Assembly: GCA_902773265.1 (NCBI GenBank) | Contig: CACYDZ010000007.1 | Location: forward strand, 1 to 12,183 | Source: an uncultured Ruminococcus sp. | Lineage (GTDB): Bacteria > Bacillota > Clostridia > Oscillospirales > Acutalibacteraceae | Reading direction: 5' to 3' | Length of the DNA stretch: 12,183 bases | In this document: positions 1 to 6,840 of the stretch, in pieces | Layout of the letters: every line of letters starts with the position of its first letter | Position numbering within the stretch: position 1 is the first letter of the stretch | Program-made: the position numbers and the translations under genes | The notes under the pieces: model-generated | The model's database searches: none | What the model was told of the DNA's origin: nothing | The model's input: the letters and a program-made list of their open reading frames with translations, nothing else

Positions 1-130
1 ATATTTATTCAACGCTGTCATTTTTTGGAGAGTTTTACAGTATTATTGATATTATACATAAATTTTATAAATATTTTATCTATAATAAACCGTAATTTTC
101 ATGGTTTGCTTTGTTTTCGCTTTATAGAAA

Positions 131-173
131 TTATTCATTATGCGTTTTATAATGTATATTTATTCATTTATGC
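131..173. repeat. Imperfect direct repeat upstream of the first promoter
   Basis: TTATTCATTATGC (131-143) recurs as TTATTCATTTATGC (160-173), differing by one inserted T and offset by about 29 bp, close to three helical turns. The pair lies just upstream of the promoter at 182-209, roughly 50 and 80 bp before the expected transcription start. That placement would suit an activator or repressor site, but the DNA is AT-rich and no regulator is encoded nearby, so the role is inferred and chance similarity is possible. Confidence 0.3.
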
Positions 174-181
174 AATAAATA

Positions 182-209
182 TTGTATATTTTCAAAAATG
201 TGTTATAAT
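182..209 (+). promoter_or_regulatory. Extended -10 promoter for the flavin reductase/SDR operon
   Basis: A perfect TATAAT (204-209) is preceded by TG at 201-202, giving the extended -10 TGTTATAAT. A weak -35, TTGTAT, lies at 182-187 with a 16-bp spacer. Transcription would start near 216, leaving a leader of about 65 nt before the ATG at 282. The ribosome binding site AAAGGAGA ends just upstream of that ATG. This looks like a vegetative sigma-A promoter. Confidence 0.6.
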
Positions 210-281
210 ATCCTTGACTGATGTATGATTTTGAAATCTGTGTCATACAATAAACTATCATTTTGTAAAGGAGATTTTTTT

Positions 282-794
282 ATGAACGGTTTTAAGGAAA
301 TAACCCCCTTTTCCCTGACGGAAAATCCGTTTAAACTTATCGGCAAAGATTGGTTACTGGTCACGGCAGAACACAATCAACAATGTAATATGATGACGGC
401 AAGCTGGGGCGGTGTCGGTATTCTGTGGAATAAACCCGTTGCGTTCACTTTTATCCGCCCTCAACGATATACTTTCGGTATGCTGGAAAATAGTGAATGT
501 TGTTCATTGTGTGTGCTTGATGACAGCTATCGTAATGTGCTGACTTTCTGCGGAACAAAAAGCGGTCGTGATGTGGATAAAATCAGGGAAACCGCTCTTA
601 CCCTTGAACATATTGACGGTGTGCCTTATTTCGCTGAAGCCAAAATCGTTATGATAGTCAGAAAACTGTACGCTCAGAATATGAATGCTGACGGTGTGAT
701 AAATACTGCGGTTTTGAAAAATTACCGTCCTGACGGCTCTGACTGGCACAAAATGTATATTAACGAAATTGTCAAAGTTCTGGTGAAGGAATAA
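282..794 (+). CDS. Flavin reductase family (flavoredoxin-like) FMN-binding protein
   Basis: A 170-residue protein of the flavin reductase-like split-barrel family, whose members bind FMN and pass electrons between NAD(P)H or ferredoxin-type donors and acceptors. The recognisable pattern is an N-terminal segment ending LLVTAEH, then MMTASWGGVGILWNKP and FTFIRPQRYT, which in this family form the FMN-binding strands. FCGTKSGRDVDK follows in the middle, and a C-terminal strand covers the final VKVLVKE. The start at 282 is preferred over an upstream in-frame ATG (225) because AAAGGAGA sits about 8 nt before it. It is the first gene of an operon: the next start codon follows after only 4 nt. The substrate cannot be told from sequence, and the protein may act as a simple electron carrier. 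No signal peptide or membrane segment is visible, so it should be cytosolic. Confidence 0.88.
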   Translation: MNGFKEITPFSLTENPFKLIGKDWLLVTAEHNQQCNMMTASWGGVGILWNKPVAFTFIRPQRYTFGMLENSECCSLCVLDDSYRNVLTFCGTKSGRDVDKIRETALTLEHIDGVPYFAEAKIVMIVRKLYAQNMNADGVINTAVLKNYRPDGSDWHKMYINEIVKVLVKE

Positions 795-798
795 CTCT

Positions 799-1533
799 AT
801 GGCTAAAACGGTATTGGTAACGGGTGCTTCCCGTGGTATAGGTCGTGAGATTGCTTTGCTCTTTGCCGAAAACGGCTGTTCTGTGGCAATTAATTACCGT
901 AAAAGTATCAAACAGGCGACCGCTTTAAAAGAAAAAATCAATGCCTTTGGCGGTACTGCTGAAATCTTTCAGGCTGATGTCGGTAATTATGATGAAGTCA
1001 AAACTATGGTTGACAATATCTGCAAAACATTCGGGTTCATTGATACACTGGTCAACAATGCGGGAATTTCTGAACAACTGCTTTTTACGGATATTTCCCC
1101 TGACAGGTGGGCTAAAATGATAAATACTAATCTGACAAGTGCTTACAACTGCTGTCATTGTGTTCTGCCAAAGATGATACGAAACCATAAAGGGTGCATT
1201 ATCAATATAGCTTCTATGTGGGGCGAAACAGGCGGCAGTTGTGAGGTGCATTACTCTGTGGCAAAAGCCGGCATTATCGGTCTGACAAAAGCTCTTGCCA
1301 AAGAAGTCGGTCTGAGTAATATAAGAGTAAACTGTGTATCCCCCGGAGTAATCATGACGGATATGATGTCCGCTTTCGATGAACAGACAATCGCTCAGCT
1401 TAAAGACGAAACACCTCTCTACCGTATGGGAACACCTCAGGATGTTGCCAATACTGTGCTTTTTCTTGCTGACGATAAATCGTCTTTTATCACGGGTCAG
1501 ATTATCGGTGTAAACGGCGGTATCTATATATAG
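799..1533 (+). CDS. ymfI: Short-chain dehydrogenase/reductase, YmfI (EF-P 5-aminopentanone reductase)-like
   Basis: A 244-residue classical SDR that should reduce a carbonyl with NADPH. It has the cofactor motif TGASRGIG (8-15), NNAG (86-89), catalytic Ser139, Tyr152 and Lys156 (YSVAK), PG at 182-183 and a C-terminal VNGG. The stretch WGETGGSCEVHYSVAK around the active site resembles the WG..G.SCEV.YS signature I associate with Bacillus YmfI. YmfI reduces the 5-aminopentanone group on elongation factor P to 5-aminopentanol. Plain FabG-type 3-oxoacyl-ACP reductases are the main alternative; the absence of acp or fab genes nearby argues mildly against that. Its ribosome site AAGGA (786-790) lies inside the end of the preceding gene, indicating co-transcription and probably translational coupling. 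Family membership is certain; the YmfI assignment is likely. Confidence 0.85.
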   Translation: MAKTVLVTGASRGIGREIALLFAENGCSVAINYRKSIKQATALKEKINAFGGTAEIFQADVGNYDEVKTMVDNICKTFGFIDTLVNNAGISEQLLFTDISPDRWAKMINTNLTSAYNCCHCVLPKMIRNHKGCIINIASMWGETGGSCEVHYSVAKAGIIGLTKALAKEVGLSNIRVNCVSPGVIMTDMMSAFDEQTIAQLKDETPLYRMGTPQDVANTVLFLADDKSSFITGQIIGVNGGIYI

Positions 1534-1565
1534 TAAATTTTTAACACAAAAATTAATAAAAACAG

Positions 1566-1610
1566 CAAAATATCCCCACTTCTACGCAAGATAAAAGTGG
1601 GGATATTTTG
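1566..1610. terminator. Bidirectional intrinsic terminator between convergent genes
   Basis: A perfect 16-bp inverted repeat: the left arm is 1566-1581 and the right arm AAGTGGGGATATTTTG is 1595-1610, with a 13-nt loop. The stem has a GC-rich CCCCAC core and an A/T-rich base (AAAATA/TATTTT). It lies between the SDR gene (stop at 1533, plus) and the PHP gene (stop at 1641, minus). On the minus strand it is followed by a run of T residues within about 10 nt. It should stop transcription from both sides. Confidence 0.85.
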
Positions 1611-1640
1611 CCGAGAATCAGATAAACAAACGGCAGAAAA

Positions 1641-2468
1641 CTACTGTCTTTTAAAATTTATCAGTCTGCGTAAATCGTCATCAGATGTTGTACAGGTTCC
1701 TATGGGATTGATTTTTCCTGCACTGTATCCGTGAAAATCTGTTCCCCCTGTGCGTAAAAGATGATGCTCTTCTGTAATGGCAAGCAACTTATTGGTAACT
1801 TCCTGCGTTCCTCTTGGATACCAACATTCTATACCATCAATACCTTTGGCTATCATCTTATCAATAACCGGCATAGTATCGTATACGGTAGGGTGAGCAA
1901 GTACAGCTATACCTTCTGCCTGATGAATCAGGTCTATAACTTCGTATACATCAGGATAGGCAATCTTCGTTCTGGCAAATCCTGTCTTCCAGTCGAATAT
2001 CTTACGATACAAATCTCCATATACTCTTTCTGTATAACCCGCTTCCATTAGTGTATACATAATATGACTTTTAAAAACAGTGGTACTCTCTTTGGCATTT
2101 TCTTCCACCATCTCCATGTTAATCGCATAAATTTCTGATATCTTTTTCATGGAATTCTGCATCGCCTGATAACGGTCTTGTTTGCTTTTTTCAAAGATGA
2201 CAGACAATACTTCGGGTTTTCGACAATTATAACACAACATATGTACTTGTCGTTCACGCTCAAAATCATATGCCGAAATCTCCGCTCCGTGTATTACCTC
2301 TATGCCGTATTTTTTTCCGTAAAACTGTGCTTCTTCCACTCCCTTGAATGTATCGTGGTCGGTAAGGGCTATCGCATTAAGTCCTGTAAGTTTTGCTAGA
2401 CGCACAACATTTTGTACCGATGTAGCTCCATCTGAACATTTGGAATGACAATGTAAATCTGCTGGCAT
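1641..2468 (-). CDS. PHP-domain metal-dependent phosphoesterase (RNase AM/TrpH-like)
   Basis: A 275-residue protein of the polymerase-and-histidinol-phosphatase (PHP) fold. Metal ligands visible in order are DLHCHS (His6, His8), DG at 13-14, TDHD (Asp37, His38), HGAEIS (Glu63), HP in VLAHPTVY, and the closing GTDFHG. This arrangement matches the stand-alone YciV/TrpH group, which hydrolyses 3',5'-nucleoside bisphosphates or trims RNA 5' ends as RNase AM. I cannot decide the substrate. The start at 2468 (MPADLHCHS) is preferred over an in-frame ATG 42 nt upstream because AAAGGAG (2485-2479) is correctly placed only for the inner one. It is the only minus-strand gene, divergent from zapA and convergent with the SDR gene. 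Its glycine codons favour GGA (12 of 18), unlike the plus-strand genes around it. Confidence 0.88.
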   Translation of the reverse strand: MPADLHCHSKCSDGATSVQNVVRLAKLTGLNAIALTDHDTFKGVEEAQFYGKKYGIEVIHGAEISAYDFERERQVHMLCYNCRKPEVLSVIFEKSKQDRYQAMQNSMKKISEIYAINMEMVEENAKESTTVFKSHIMYTLMEAGYTERVYGDLYRKIFDWKTGFARTKIAYPDVYEVIDLIHQAEGIAVLAHPTVYDTMPVIDKMIAKGIDGIECWYPRGTQEVTNKLLAITEEHHLLRTGGTDFHGYSAGKINPIGTCTTSDDDLRRLINFKRQ

Positions 2469-2490
2469 ATCTCTCACTCTCCTTTCGTTG

Positions 2491-2519
2491 ATTATAACAT
2501 ATTTCTTCACGGATTACAT
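2491..2519 (-). promoter_or_regulatory. Extended -10 promoter for the PHP gene
   Basis: On the minus strand TGTTATAAT (2499 down to 2491) is a perfect -10 with the TG extension, the same nonamer as in the promoter at 201-209. The -35 region (about 2519-2514, ATGTAA) is weak, which an extended -10 can tolerate. Transcription would begin near 2485-2484, right at the AAAGGAG ribosome site, so the leader would be very short. Confidence 0.45.
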
Positions 2520-2563
2520 CCCTAAAATTTATAATTTTTTAACCAAATGACTTTTATAATGGC

Positions 2564-2580
2564 TATAATTGTAGTATAAT
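2564..2580 (+). promoter_or_regulatory. Candidate promoter for zapA
   Basis: Two TATAAT hexamers, 2564-2569 and 2575-2580, lie about 45 to 60 bp ahead of the zapA ATG at 2624. No good -35 is present at the right spacing (TTTTAT at 2552-2557 is 17 bp before the second hexamer). Either could serve as a -10, and together with the minus-strand promoter they make 2469-2623 a divergent promoter region. Confidence 0.4.
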
Positions 2581-2623
2581 AAATAAATACAATGTTTTTA
2601 GCACCAATAGGGAGGGAAGAACC

Positions 2624-3160
2624 ATGAGTGAGGAAAACAATGTGACCAAAGTCAGACTGACAATCTGCGGTAATCAGTTTGTGGTCAAAGCTGACGAGAG
2701 TGTGCATTACATTCAGAAAATTGCCAAAATGGTTGATGAGCGTGTAAGAGAACTGGAAGACAGCAGTTCTAAAATTAATTTACAAATGGCTACCATTATT
2801 GCTGCTCTCAATTATTGTGACCAGTTTGAAAAAGAAAAAATGATTACCAGAGAATTACTCAAAAAAACAGAAGACAGCGAAACCGTTGCCCGGGAAGCTA
2901 CACAGAAACTCAATCAACTGATAACAGAAAATGAACAGCTTAAAGAAGAAAAAAAAGGATTGCATAAAATTATCTCTGAACTGAAAAACGGTACTTATCA
3001 GGAAACTTCGGAGGAAAATACAGAAGAAACCGCAAATATTGAAGAAACAGATGAATTATCTGATACCACAGAAAAAGCAGAAACAGTGGAAACATCTGTC
3101 AAAGAACCTGCTGCTACGGACAAAAGAAAAACAACTACCCGAAAGAAAAAAAGGATTTAA
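2624..3160 (+). CDS. zapA: Cell division protein ZapA with long charged C-terminal tail
   Basis: The N-terminal 70 residues match ZapA, which binds and cross-links FtsZ filaments at the division site. VTKVRLTICGNQFVVKADES forms the short beta-hairpin domain, followed by YIQKIAKMVDERVREL and the helix MATIIAALNYCDQF. A coiled coil then runs to about residue 121. ZapA is usually near 85-110 residues; this one has 178. The extra part is a Glu/Thr-rich acidic stretch (about 126-162) ending in the basic tail KRKTTTRKKKRI, which looks disordered. AGGGAGGG (2609-2616) is a strong ribosome site for the ATG. It is followed, after a 209-bp gap with hairpins, by a U32-family gene, a neighbour pair I recall from many clostridial genomes. 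The N-terminal domain is clear; the role of the tail is unknown. Confidence 0.88.
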   Translation: MSEENNVTKVRLTICGNQFVVKADESVHYIQKIAKMVDERVRELEDSSSKINLQMATIIAALNYCDQFEKEKMITRELLKKTEDSETVAREATQKLNQLITENEQLKEEKKGLHKIISELKNGTYQETSEENTEETANIEETDELSDTTEKAETVETSVKEPAATDKRKTTTRKKKRI

Positions 3161-3184
3161 GGGCTTTGCCTCTGTACCTCAATA

Positions 3185-3235
3185 TCATCAACCTAAGAGA
3201 GTTGTTCTGAACAGGCTTTTTCGTTAAGTTGATGA
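3185..3235 (+). other. Inverted repeat downstream of zapA
   Basis: TCATCAAC (3185-3192) pairs perfectly with GTTGATGA (3228-3235). Beyond one mismatch the pairing continues (TAA with TTA), giving about 11 paired bases closing a loop of about 27 nt. The loop holds its own small GTTC/GAAC hairpin. No T-run follows, so this is not a classic intrinsic terminator. It may be a structured leader or spacer element in a zapA-U32 transcript. Confidence 0.35.
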
Positions 3236-3269
3236 CATTGTCCTATATCCCACACACCTTAAAAAAGGC

Positions 3270-3299
3270 TTGACATAAACTTTAAATTCGGGGAATTTT
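3270..3299 (+). promoter_or_regulatory. Possible promoter for the U32 gene
   Basis: A perfect -35 hexamer TTGACA lies at 3270-3275. The -10 is poor: GAATTT (3293-3298, 17-bp spacer) or AATTTT one base further on. If used, it would put the hairpin at 3318-3343 inside a leader of about 65 nt. The promoter call rests almost entirely on the -35. Confidence 0.3.
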
Positions 3300-3317
3300 G
3301 ATGGAAATTTCTTTTTA

Positions 3318-3343
3318 TTGCACTCGATGAATATTGAGTGCAA
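3318..3343 (+). promoter_or_regulatory. Leader hairpin just upstream of the U32 start
   Basis: TTGCACTC (3318-3325) and GAGTGCAA (3336-3343) are perfect inverted arms. Allowing one G-U pair the stem extends to 11 bp with a GAAT tetraloop (3329-3332). It ends 13 nt before the GGGAG ribosome site (3357-3361) of the ATG at 3370. No T-run follows. It could affect translation or mRNA stability; function unproven. Confidence 0.45.
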
Positions 3344-3369
3344 AATTTATGCTTATGGGAGATTTTAAA

Positions 3370-5448
3370 ATGAAAAGTCTGGAAATTCTTGCTCCTGTTG
3401 GGTCTGTTGAGGCTTTGACTGCGGGAGTTCGTGCGGGTGCAGATGCCGTTTATCTGGCAACAACACAGTTCGGTGCAAGAGCTTCGGCAAAAAATTTCAA
3501 CTTTGAACAGTTGGAACAGGCAGTTTTATTCTGTCATCAGCGTGATATAAAAGTCTATCTGACCATGAATACTCTGATTAAAGATACGGAAATGTCGTTG
3601 GCGATTGATACTGCTAAGAAAATAGCAAAAATCGGTGCTGATGCTCTCATTGTTCAGGATATCGGATTTGCTGACATTATCCATAAAATTATTCCTGACT
3701 TACCGCTTCATGCTTCCACTCAAATGAGTATTCATACTCCGCAAGGAGCAAAGTGGCTTTACGAACTCGGTTTTAAAAGAGTCGTTCTGGCAAGAGAACT
3801 GTCCTTTGAAGAAATCATAGAAATTGTTGAAAGTTGTCCTGTCGAAACAGAGGTGTTTGTGCATGGTGCATTGTGTATGTGTATATCGGGACAATGTTAT
3901 TTCAGTGCAGTTCTGGGTGGCAGAAGCGGTAATCGTGGACAATGTGCTCAGACTTGCCGTTTGCCGTTTACAGTAGAAAACGGTAACGGTCATGATTTAA
4001 GTCTGAAAGATATGTCCGTCTTGCAACATCTTCGTTCGTTACAAAATATAGGAGTAACTTCTGCTAAAATTGAGGGTCGTATGAAACGACCTGAATATGT
4101 TGCCTGTGCTGTAAATGTGGCAAGACAATTTCTGGATAACGGTTATGCTGATGACGAAAGCTGTCAGCAACTGAGGAGTGTCTTTTCACGCTCAGGATTT
4201 ACTGACGGATATTATATGAACAGGCGTGGCGGAAATATGTTTGGTATACGACAAAAAGAAGATGTCGTGTCGGCTACAGGCAAAGTGCTTAATCAAATAC
4301 ACGCTCTGTATAAAAATGAATATCGGCGTATTCCTGTTATCTTTGATTTTTCGCTGAAAAATCAACAACCGTCTGTATTAAAGGCTTTTCTTCCTGATAA
4401 TAATATTACAGTGGAATGTTCAGGCAATAATGGGGAAACTGCTTTAAATAAACCTCTCAAAAAAGAAAAAATCGTAGCTCAACTTTCTAAAACCGGCAAT
4501 TCTCCGTTCAAAGTTGTTAATGTAAACTGTCAGATTGATGAAAATGTAACATTGGCGGTATCTTCCCTCAATGCTGTCCGCCGTCAGGCAACTGATAAAC
4601 TGACAACGGAAATTTTGCACACCTATAAAAAACAACATATTTTTCATGACTATTCTTCTCTGCCCTATGGTAACAGAATTGTCCGTCATCATATTCCGTT
4701 GCGTGCTGTCTTTACAGACTGGAAAGATATCCCTACACCGTTTTCAAAATGTGAAATCGTTTTTGTCCCTGAAAATACTCCTCTTAACCACATACAAGAT
4801 ATGATAAATAATGGGTTTACTATCGGTATAGAATTATTCGGCGGTATGTTCAGCAGAGAAAATCAAATCATACATCATATGACATTATGGAAAAACAGCG
4901 GTATAAAACATATTCTGATAAATAATCTGGGAGCTGTACCATTATGCAGAATGTTCGGATTTGCTATTCATGGAAATTTTCGTTTAAATGTAACGAATAC
5001 ACATTCTTTACATTTTTTGAAAGATAATGGTATTCGTGATGTGGTTGCTTCATTTGAACTTACCGCTGAACAAATCAATAATTTTGGCGATATATTCCCT
5101 GTGGGTGCAGTTATTTATGGAAAACTTCCGCTTATGATTACAAGGAATTGTCCCGCTGTTAATTCTCAGACAAAAAACTGCAAAACCTGTGAAGGATATG
5201 GGATAATCACAGACAGAAAAAATATCTGCTTTCCTTATCAGTGTGGTGGTGGTTGTACACAAATTTTTAACAGTGTTCCACTTTATATGGGTGACAGATT
5301 ACGGGAGTTTAACAAAACTGATTTTTATACATTACTCTTTACAGACGAAACATTTCAACAGAAAAATGAGGTGCTTTCATGTATAAAACAACAAAAAAAA
5401 ATTAACGGTAACTATACAAGAGGTCTTTATGAAAAAGGTGTCTTATGA
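3370..5448 (+). CDS. U32-family protein with C-terminal extension (RlhA-like RNA hydroxylation type)
   Basis: A 692-residue peptidase-U32 family protein. Despite the name, characterised relatives (TrhP, RlhA) are prephenate-dependent RNA hydroxylases carrying an Fe-S cluster. Visible are ILAPVGSVEALTAGVRAGADAVYL (6-29), FGARASAKNF (34-43), and HGALC..SGQC with GNRGQCAQTCR. The four family cysteines are Cys169, Cys176, Cys192 and Cys196, followed by SLKDMS and KIEGRMKRPEYV. After about residue 300 comes a region ending SSLNAVRRQA that resembles the DUF3656 insert of RlhA (23S rRNA C2501 hydroxylation). A degenerate second half carries its own cysteines (594, 604, 607, 620, 625, 629). The start at 3370 is chosen for GGGAG at 3357-3361; a TTG at 3334 lies within the leader hairpin. 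The actual substrate, tRNA or rRNA, cannot be settled here. Confidence 0.85.
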   Translation: MKSLEILAPVGSVEALTAGVRAGADAVYLATTQFGARASAKNFNFEQLEQAVLFCHQRDIKVYLTMNTLIKDTEMSLAIDTAKKIAKIGADALIVQDIGFADIIHKIIPDLPLHASTQMSIHTPQGAKWLYELGFKRVVLARELSFEEIIEIVESCPVETEVFVHGALCMCISGQCYFSAVLGGRSGNRGQCAQTCRLPFTVENGNGHDLSLKDMSVLQHLRSLQNIGVTSAKIEGRMKRPEYVACAVNVARQFLDNGYADDESCQQLRSVFSRSGFTDGYYMNRRGGNMFGIRQKEDVVSATGKVLNQIHALYKNEYRRIPVIFDFSLKNQQPSVLKAFLPDNNITVECSGNNGETALNKPLKKEKIVAQLSKTGNSPFKVVNVNCQIDENVTLAVSSLNAVRRQATDKLTTEILHTYKKQHIFHDYSSLPYGNRIVRHHIPLRAVFTDWKDIPTPFSKCEIVFVPENTPLNHIQDMINNGFTIGIELFGGMFSRENQIIHHMTLWKNSGIKHILINNLGAVPLCRMFGFAIHGNFRLNVTNTHSLHFLKDNGIRDVVASFELTAEQINNFGDIFPVGAVIYGKLPLMITRNCPAVNSQTKNCKTCEGYGIITDRKNICFPYQCGGGCTQIFNSVPLYMGDRLREFNKTDFYTLLFTDETFQQKNEVLSCIKQQKKINGNYTRGLYEKGVL

Positions 5449-5475
5449 TATATTATCTAAGAAAGGATTTTAAAT

Positions 5476-5913
5476 TTGCAAATTAAAATAAAAAAATTAC
5501 GGGAAAATGCCGTCATTCCTACCAGAGCTACAAATGGTTCGGCTGGTATGGATTTATATGCCTGTATTTCTTCTTCTCTCACACTAAAAAAAGGAGAAAG
5601 AGTTACTGTTCCTACAGGAATTTCTGTTGAACTTCCTGACAACAACCATGCCGTTTTTATCTTCGCCAGAAGTGGTTTGGGAATAAAACACGGTATTTCT
5701 CTTTCCAATGGCGTAGGGGTTGTTGACAGCGATTATCGTGGTGAAATCTGTGTGGGACTTATCAATCTTGGCAACAATGATTACACCATAAATCCTGATG
5801 ACCGTATTGCACAAATTGTAGTTATGCCCGTGTCTATTCCCGAAATTGTGCTTTCTGATGCACTTTCTGAAACACAAAGAAATCTTGGCGGTTTTGGGTC
5901 GACAGGTATTTAA
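5476..5913 (+). CDS. dut: dUTP diphosphatase (dUTPase)
   Basis: A 145-residue trimeric-type dUTPase that hydrolyses dUTP to dUMP and pyrophosphate. This keeps uracil out of DNA and feeds dTMP synthesis. All five motifs are present: SAGMDLYA (22-29), ARSGL (64-68), the uracil-binding and catalytic GVGVVDSDYRGE (79-90, catalytic Asp84), the segment ending DDRIAQIVV (108-116), and the C-terminal arginine-glycine arm RNLGGFGSTG (135-144). The gene begins with TTG: AAAGGA at 5462-5467 is 8 nt upstream and no ATG precedes motif I. It follows the U32 gene by 27 nt, so the two are probably co-transcribed, and a hairpin overlaps its stop codon. The length is typical of the family. Confidence 0.95.
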   Translation: MQIKIKKLRENAVIPTRATNGSAGMDLYACISSSLTLKKGERVTVPTGISVELPDNNHAVFIFARSGLGIKHGISLSNGVGVVDSDYRGEICVGLINLGNNDYTINPDDRIAQIVVMPVSIPEIVLSDALSETQRNLGGFGSTGI

Positions 5914-5937
5914 TTTTAAGGTTGCACCCTTAAAATT
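5912..5937 (+). terminator. Hairpin overlapping the dut stop codon
   Basis: AATTTTAAGG (5912-5921) and CCTTAAAATT (5928-5937) form a perfect 10-bp inverted repeat with a 6-nt loop, beginning inside the TAA stop of dut. The T-run after it is short (TTTCTG), so it is a weak intrinsic terminator or an mRNA 3' end stabiliser. The repeat element at 5941 follows immediately and may contribute further structure. Confidence 0.5.
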
Positions 5938-5940
5938 TCT

Positions 5941-6034
5941 GCTCGCTTTTTAGAAAAAAGTGGACAGAAAATTTTTTCAGCTCACTGCGTTCAAATGATT
6001 TATCCTAAGTGTTGGCTATAACAATTAAAAGTTC
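5941..6034 (+). repeat. Diverged copy of the palindromic intergenic repeat
   Basis: This segment aligns along its whole length with 12055-12150 at the end of the window. Shared blocks in the same order are a T-run/A-run core, GCTCACT.CGTTC (5979-5991; the other copy starts at 12097), TTTATC, GCTAT.ACAAT and AAAAGTT. In addition AAAAAAGTGGAC (5954-5965) is the exact reverse complement of GTCCACTTTTTT at 12039-12050. Because the element is palindromic, this copy matches both halves of the other one. It fills most of the space between dut and sufC and encodes no protein. Confidence 0.7.
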
Positions 6035-6096
6035 ATGGGGTTCAGGAACAACACCCTTAACCTCATTACACATTATATATAAAAGGAGTTTAACAT

Positions 6097-6840
6097 ATGC
6101 TGGAAATTAAAAATCTTTCGTTTAATGTCAATGACGAAAGTCAGGAAAAAGAGATTATTAAAGACATTTCCCTTACCATTCCTGATGGCAAGTTATTTGT
6201 CATTACAGGTCCTAACGGTGGTGGAAAATCTACATTGGCTAAATTGATTGCAGGTATCGAAAAACCAACATCAGGTCAGATTTTTTTTAATGGAACGGAT
6301 ATTACTGATGCTTCCATCACCGAAAGAGCTGAAATGGGAATAGGTTTTGCTTTTCAACAACCTGTCCGTTTCAAAGGTTTGCGTGTTGCCGATTTGATAA
6401 ATCTTGCTACGGGCAAACAATTGACTGTTTCTGAAATTTGTGACTACCTTTCTTTAGTAGGATTGTGTGCCAAAGAATACATCGACCGTGAAGTTAATGC
6501 CAGTCTTTCGGGCGGTGAACTGAAAAGAATTGAAATTGCTACTGTACTCGCCAGAAAATCTTTGCTTACTGTCTTTGATGAACCAGAGGCAGGTATTGAT
6601 TTGTGGAGTTTCAGTAATCTTATTGATGTCTTTCAGCAACAAAGAAAAGATATGAGCAACCGCTCTATCATGATTATCTCCCATCAGGAAAGAATTCTGA
6701 ATATTGCTGATGAAATTATTATCCTGAAAAATGGGTCTATCGAAAAACAAGGAGAAAAATCTTGTGTTTTCCCTGAACTTATCAACACTCCGTCATCAAT
6801 AAAAGGCTGTCGGGGAATTGTGAAAGGAGCTGATTGTTAA
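6097..6840 (+). CDS. sufC: SufC-type Fe-S cluster assembly ATPase
   Basis: A 247-residue ABC-type ATPase that powers Fe-S cluster assembly on its SufB-like partner in the cytosol. Visible are Walker A GPNGGGKST (38-46), the Q-loop FAFQQP (85-90), the signature LSGGE (137-141), Walker B LLTVFDEPEAGID (156-168; Asp161, Glu162) and the H-loop His196. The SufC-specific stretches GMGF-like (here EMGIGFAFQQP) and EPEAGIDLWS separate it from ordinary ABC transporters, and no permease gene is nearby. AAAAGGAG lies 8 nt before the ATG. The stop codon overlaps the next start (TAATG), indicating tight coupling with the SufB-like gene. A sigma-A promoter is not obvious: TATATA at 6074-6079 is too close to the ribosome site. 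Confidence 0.92.
   Translation: MLEIKNLSFNVNDESQEKEIIKDISLTIPDGKLFVITGPNGGGKSTLAKLIAGIEKPTSGQIFFNGTDITDASITERAEMGIGFAFQQPVRFKGLRVADLINLATGKQLTVSEICDYLSLVGLCAKEYIDREVNASLSGGELKRIEIATVLARKSLLTVFDEPEAGIDLWSFSNLIDVFQQQRKDMSNRSIMIISHQERILNIADEIIILKNGSIEKQGEKSCVFPELINTPSSIKGCRGIVKGADC

Noticed and set aside
25..228. A 67-codon plus-strand open frame rich in Ile, Phe and Tyr
   Set aside because: It starts with TTG without a ribosome site, its composition is what AT-rich noncoding DNA gives, and it overlaps the promoter at 182-209.
3334..3369. TTG at 3334 as the start of the U32 protein
   Set aside because: It lies in the right arm of the leader hairpin, lacks a ribosome site, and family homology begins at the ATG at 3370, which has GGGAG at proper spacing.
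6073..6079. TATATA as -10 of a sufC promoter
   Set aside because: Transcription would start at or after the ribosome binding site at 6083-6088.
6097..6840. ABC transporter ATPase
   Set aside because: The EPEAGIDLWS and GIGFAFQQP stretches are SufC-type, and the partner gene encodes a soluble SufB/D scaffold, not a permease.
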